The notes beneath the pieces were generated by a model. That model saw only the letters and a program-made list of their open reading frames with translations. It searched no databases and was not told the origin of the DNA. A stretch of 64,000 nucleotides of DNA, taken from contig NZ_JAPENW010000001.1 in NCBI RefSeq assembly GCF_026341855.1, positions 5,013,001 to 5,077,000 of the forward strand, in the 5' to 3' direction. A program made the translations under genes and the position numbers. This DNA is from Streptomyces sp. NBC_00568 (GTDB lineage Bacteria > Actinomycetota > Actinomycetes > Streptomycetales > Streptomycetaceae). Shown here piece by piece: positions 61,551-64,000 of the stretch (position 1 is its first letter; each line of letters opens with the position of its first letter).

Positions 61551-62198
61551 TCAGGAGGAGACCGGAGCGCCGCCGGAGTCCGGCTTGGTGGTGCTGATCG
61601 TCGGCGAAGCGGCCGCGGCACCCGCGTCCGGCGCGGTCGTCGCACCCGCTTCCGTCGCGGTCGCGGTCGCGGTGCCGGTCCCCGGCGCCGGGGTGGTGGC
61701 GCCCGCCTTCGCCTGTGCCGCCGCGACCGCGTCGCGCAGCGCGTCCTCCTGCTCCTGGCTCAGCGACGTCTGCACCAACTGGCCGCCGAACTCGGCGATT
61801 TGGGGGATCACCTTGTCCCCGGCCGCCTGCTTGACCAGAACGAACAGCGCGGCGGCGCCCGGCCGCAGATTCTGGCTCAGATCCTTCATGAAGTTGTCGT
61901 TGATCCCGGTGTCCGTGACCGCGCCACCGGCGGCCCCGGCCGCGGCGCCCACCGCCGCGCCGAGCAGCGGCGCCAGGAAGAGCAGCCCGATGACGCCGCC
62001 CCACAGCGCGCCACCGGCCGCGCCGACGGCCGTGTGGCTGACCGCCTGGTGCAGCTTGATCCTGCCGTCCTCGCTCCGCTCGACGACGACCGCGTCCTCC
62101 AGCTCGACGAGATGCTGCTTCGACAGCTCGAACAGCTTGCCGCGCACCTGGTTGGCGGTGGCGACATCGTTGTACGCGACGACGAACAGATTGCTCAT
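61551..62198 (-). CDS. DUF1269-type membrane-associated protein
   Basis: A 215-residue protein with a leading beta-alpha-beta domain (LFVVAYNDVATANQVRGKLF; LEDAVVVERSEDGRIKLHQA), a glycine-rich two-helix membrane hairpin (ALWGGVIGLLFLAPLLGAAV, then GAAAGAAGGAV) and a helical end (QEQEDALRDAVAAAQAKAGA). A disordered Ala/Thr/Pro tail follows (GTGTATATATEAGATTAPDA). DUF1269 proteins look like stress-linked inner-membrane factors of unknown role. ATG 62198 is used, although the upstream GTG is possible. Confidence 0.82.
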   Translation of the reverse strand: MSNLFVVAYNDVATANQVRGKLFELSKQHLVELEDAVVVERSEDGRIKLHQAVSHTAVGAAGGALWGGVIGLLFLAPLLGAAVGAAAGAAGGAVTDTGINDNFMKDLSQNLRPGAAALFVLVKQAAGDKVIPQIAEFGGQLVQTSLSQEQEDALRDAVAAAQAKAGATTPAPGTGTATATATEAGATTAPDAGAAAASPTISTTKPDSGGAPVSS

Positions 62199-62471
62199 GA
62201 GGGGCACCCCTTATGTCGATTCCGTTCGACTTTATAGCGTTATCGGATGGGGTGCAGTCGGGAGAAATCCAGATGCGTACGGGTGACCACGCTCCCTACG
62301 CTGAAGGCGTGTTCCGGAGCAGCAGAGCACCGCTTTCCGCCGGACAGGCATCAGTTCGCGGTCGCGGGGCTACTCTCTACGCACCGACGGACGGCCGCCA
62401 CCCCCAGCGCCCCGTCGGCACATCCAGAAGCCGTCAAGGCCCTTTCACTCACGCATACAAGGAGTCCCGTC

Positions 62472-62789
62472 ATGGGCACCTTGATCTTCTCCGCGACCGT
62501 GATCCTGGTCGTCATGGGTTTCTCCAACCACACCCTCTGGCTCGCGGCGATCGTCTTGCTCTTCCTGTACGTCCGCTACGGCCGTACCGGGGGAGGCACG
62601 TTCACCGCTGGATCCGCCGGCCCCGCTGGATCCGCAGGGCCCGCCCCGCAAGGCTCCGGCGCGTCCGCGGGCCGCACGGACTCCAGCTACCGGGCGTACC
62701 GCGACCGTCGTGACCGCCAGGCCAAGTGGGAGCGCCGCTACCGGCGCGAACGCCCGCTGGAGTCGCGCCGCCAGGAACGCCAGAAGTAA
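62472..62789 (+). CDS. Small membrane protein with disordered Arg-rich tail
   Basis: A 105-residue protein. Two short membrane helices (LIFSATVILVVMGFSN; LWLAAIVLLFLYVRYG) are followed by a Gly/Ser/Ala linker (AGSAGPAGSAGPAPQGSGAS) and a strongly basic tail (RDRRDRQAKWERRYRRERPL). AAGGAG lies before ATG 62472. It stands alone between a 270-base promoter gap and a bidirectional terminator. Function unknown; the basic tail could bind membrane or nucleic acid. Confidence 0.72.
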   Translation: MGTLIFSATVILVVMGFSNHTLWLAAIVLLFLYVRYGRTGGGTFTAGSAGPAGSAGPAPQGSGASAGRTDSSYRAYRDRRDRQAKWERRYRRERPLESRRQERQK

Positions 62790-62795
62790 CCCGAC

Positions 62796-62821
62796 GCGCC
62801 GGGGCGTCACAGCCCCGGCGC
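62796..62821. terminator. Bidirectional terminator
   Basis: GCGCCGGGGC and GCCCCGGCGC form a 10-bp stem with a 6-base loop, between the stop of the rightward membrane-protein gene and the TGA of the leftward remnant. Confidence 0.72.
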
Positions 62822-62950
62822 GCCCCAGATCGGGAACCAGCGGGCGAGATCCTGCTCGATCCGCAGGTCGTCGACGAGCACCGCCCTGATCTGGAGCTCC
62901 AGCGCGTTGCTGCGCCGCCCGCCCTCGTCGGCTAGCGGTGCGAAGGGATG
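62807..62950 (-). pseudogene. Probable 3' remnant of a gene interrupted by the right-hand element
   Basis: A leftward frame ending at TGA 62807 gives PFAPLADEGGRRSNALELQI then LVDDLRIEQDLARWFPIWGA, which reads like the end of a real protein. Upstream of about 62950 the frame loses this character. With a serine recombinase and an inverted repeat immediately to the right, the simplest view is that the other part of the gene lies beyond the element. A small intact gene (GTG about 62975) is the alternative. I do not recognise the product. Confidence 0.42.
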
Positions 62951-62982
62951 GCAGGTGGGCACCGGCGCCGATGGCACTCACC

Positions 62983-63008
62983 GCCACCGAGGTCAGATTG
63001 TCGGTGGC
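62983..63008. repeat. Inverted repeat, possible attachment site
   Basis: GCCACCGA (62983-62990) and TCGGTGGC (63001-63008) flank a 10-base centre, GGTCAGATTG. Serine integrase sites are imperfect inverted repeats around a short core, and this lies between the gene remnant and the integrase-side genes. The stop of the 88-residue gene falls inside the centre, so a terminator is also possible. Confidence 0.38.
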
Positions 63009-63259
63009 ACTACGGTCACGGTGGTCGTTCCTTCGTAGGGGGCCGCAGAGCGCCACGTCGGTAGTTTCCGAGGGCCCGGTTCCGGCTGCTGTGGGACCTG
63101 CGCACCACGGCGCGTGGTCAGCAAGGGCATCGCTTTTTGGAGTTGCTCGGGTGTGAAGCCCGACTGGATGACAGCCTCGATGAGCACGTCCGGAAGGCCC
63201 TGGGGCTTCGGTGGCAAAGACTCACCCCCCTCCTGCCCAGGGTGGAGCCGTCCTGTCAC
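62993..63259 (-). CDS. Small protein coupled to the serine recombinase
   Basis: An 88-residue protein whose GTG (63259) overlaps the recombinase stop (GTGA). It reads with a plausible helical core (LPDVLIEAVIQSGFTPEQLQ, then KAMPLLTTRR) and Pro-rich ends. The coupling suggests a role with the integrase, for example as a directionality or stability factor, but the fold is not recognised. The frame ends at the inverted repeat. Confidence 0.58.
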   Translation of the reverse strand: MTGRLHPGQEGGESLPPKPQGLPDVLIEAVIQSGFTPEQLQKAMPLLTTRRGAQVPQQPEPGPRKLPTWRSAAPYEGTTTVTVVPPTI

Positions 63260-64000
63260 ACCTTCAGTCGCTCCGGGACGAACAGCTCGAAGGAATCCCG
63301 GCGGCAGAGAAACTGGACACCATTCTTCCGCATCAACCTCTCCAGTTCGGACACTTCAGCCGACTCCCAGAGCTGCCGCCAGGTCTTCCCGAGGCTGCGG
63401 TACTCCCACCTGTCACCGGTCGATACCTTGTGCAGGAATTCGTACTCGGCGTTCAGTTTGTCGAGCATCTTTTCGGCATGGGGGCGCGTCAGGGCCGTTC
63501 CGTAGCGTCGGCCGGGTTCCATGTCCGTCATGATGACCGGTAGCAGATCCTCGATCTTGCGCATACGGGTCCCGTGGTCCTCGCCTACGACGTAAATCCG
63601 CTCTTCCGCCTCGATGTCACCGAACTGTTCCATCATGTGATGCTCGAAAGTGGCCAGCAGGCGGCCGGGCTCCCAAGACGCCTGATCCTCGCAGCCGTAC
63701 CGAGTCCTCCCGCCCACCATGCGAGGGCTGACGCATCGGAATTTCGGATACTCTCTGCGGCCGTTCTTCGTCTCCCTGCGAGAGACGTGCAAGCGCATCT
63801 TTCCCCTGCAGTACCCGCAGAGAACGACGTCCAGGAAGGGGGTTGCGTTGATGGGAGGGGAGACCGAGAATGAGCGCTCGCTGAGGTGGGCCTGAAGCGT
63901 CTTCCACTCCTCGTCAGTAAAGATCGGTTCCGCCATGCGGATCTTGCTGCCGTTCTCCTTGATGATGGGGACGGTCTCGTAGTACTTCTTGCCGGGGACG
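63256..64000 (-). CDS. Large serine recombinase, C-terminal part
   Basis: The frame is open to the right window edge and gives 247 residues of the C-terminal region. A zinc ribbon is visible (LCGYCRGKMRLHV, then RCVSPRM and RYGCEDQ), followed by a coiled-coil (HMMEQFGDIEAEERIYVVGE) and the final FLCRRDSFELFVPERLKV segment that closes many such recombinases. The N-terminal catalytic serine domain and the recombinase domain should lie to the right. This enzyme class inserts phages and conjugative elements at fixed sites without host factors. It is coupled to the following 88-residue gene. Confidence 0.9.
   Translation of the reverse strand, partial: VPGKKYYETVPIIKENGSKIRMAEPIFTDEEWKTLQAHLSERSFSVSPPINATPFLDVVLCGYCRGKMRLHVSRRETKNGRREYPKFRCVSPRMVGGRTRYGCEDQASWEPGRLLATFEHHMMEQFGDIEAEERIYVVGEDHGTRMRKIEDLLPVIMTDMEPGRRYGTALTRPHAEKMLDKLNAEYEFLHKVSTGDRWEYRSLGKTWRQLWESAEVSELERLMRKNGVQFLCRRDSFELFVPERLKV

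Overview
The window reads as Streptomyces (or a very close actinomycete). It is GC-rich, with GTG starts, GGAGG-type ribosome sites and GTGA/ATGA stop-start overlaps. It also carries a typical streptomycete gene set: glnE, glnII, a MalR-controlled malEFG-aglA cluster, a secreted amylase and pullulanase, and an integrated conjugative element. Assignments come from reading the translations and remembered family motifs; no database search was run.

Region 1 (1 to about 16526) is an actinomycete integrative and conjugative element (AICE), cut by the left window edge inside its tyrosine integrase. In order it holds int and xis; an iteron-rich noncoding block; a replication operon read leftward (two tandem C5-methyltransferase-like genes, a prim-pol primase/polymerase and a Walker-A ATPase, all overlapping); a divergent HNH endonuclease; transfer genes (a FtsK-like TraB translocase, Spd-type membrane proteins, small proteins); and a GntR/KorSA-type repressor with three copies of its likely operator, coupled to a YdcF-family gene. 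The right end holds lower-GC cargo: three genes with PD-(D/E)XK nuclease signatures, one with a nucleotide-binding-like N-terminal domain. The element ends at a 28-codon orphan tail of a glutamine synthetase (glnA2 type), the probable attachment site.

Region 2 (16.6 to 27 kb) is chromosomal: a YciI-like protein, a three-gene operon (phosphoesterase, MFS transporter with a repeat-expanded loop, secreted beta-propeller-like protein), a VOC protein, glnE and a PAP2-family membrane phosphatase.

Region 3 (25.7 to 40.4 kb) is the alpha-glucan island: malR, malE, malF, malG, aglA, a decayed second amylase with a starch-binding domain, an intact alpha-amylase and a 1,801-residue pullulanase with two catalytic domains. 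CTTGCAG-like motifs lie before malE, the amylase and the pullulanase, suggesting one MalR regulon: extracellular enzymes cut starch, MalEFG imports maltodextrins and AglA hydrolyses them.

Region 4 (40.4 to 62.8 kb) holds a SpoIIE-type phosphatase, a diiron-like hydrolase/ferredoxin-reductase/TetR operon, several secreted or lipoprotein genes of unknown function, an epimerase, a receiverless winged-helix regulator, glnII with a putative GlnR region, an ArsC-like protein, a tandem-repeat block between convergent genes, an HTH_42-family protein, DUF2252, a hydrolase and DUF1269.

Region 5 (62.8 to 64 kb) is the edge of a second mobile element: the C-terminal part of a large serine recombinase, a translationally coupled 88-residue gene, an inverted repeat that may mark the junction, and what looks like the 3' remnant of an interrupted gene.
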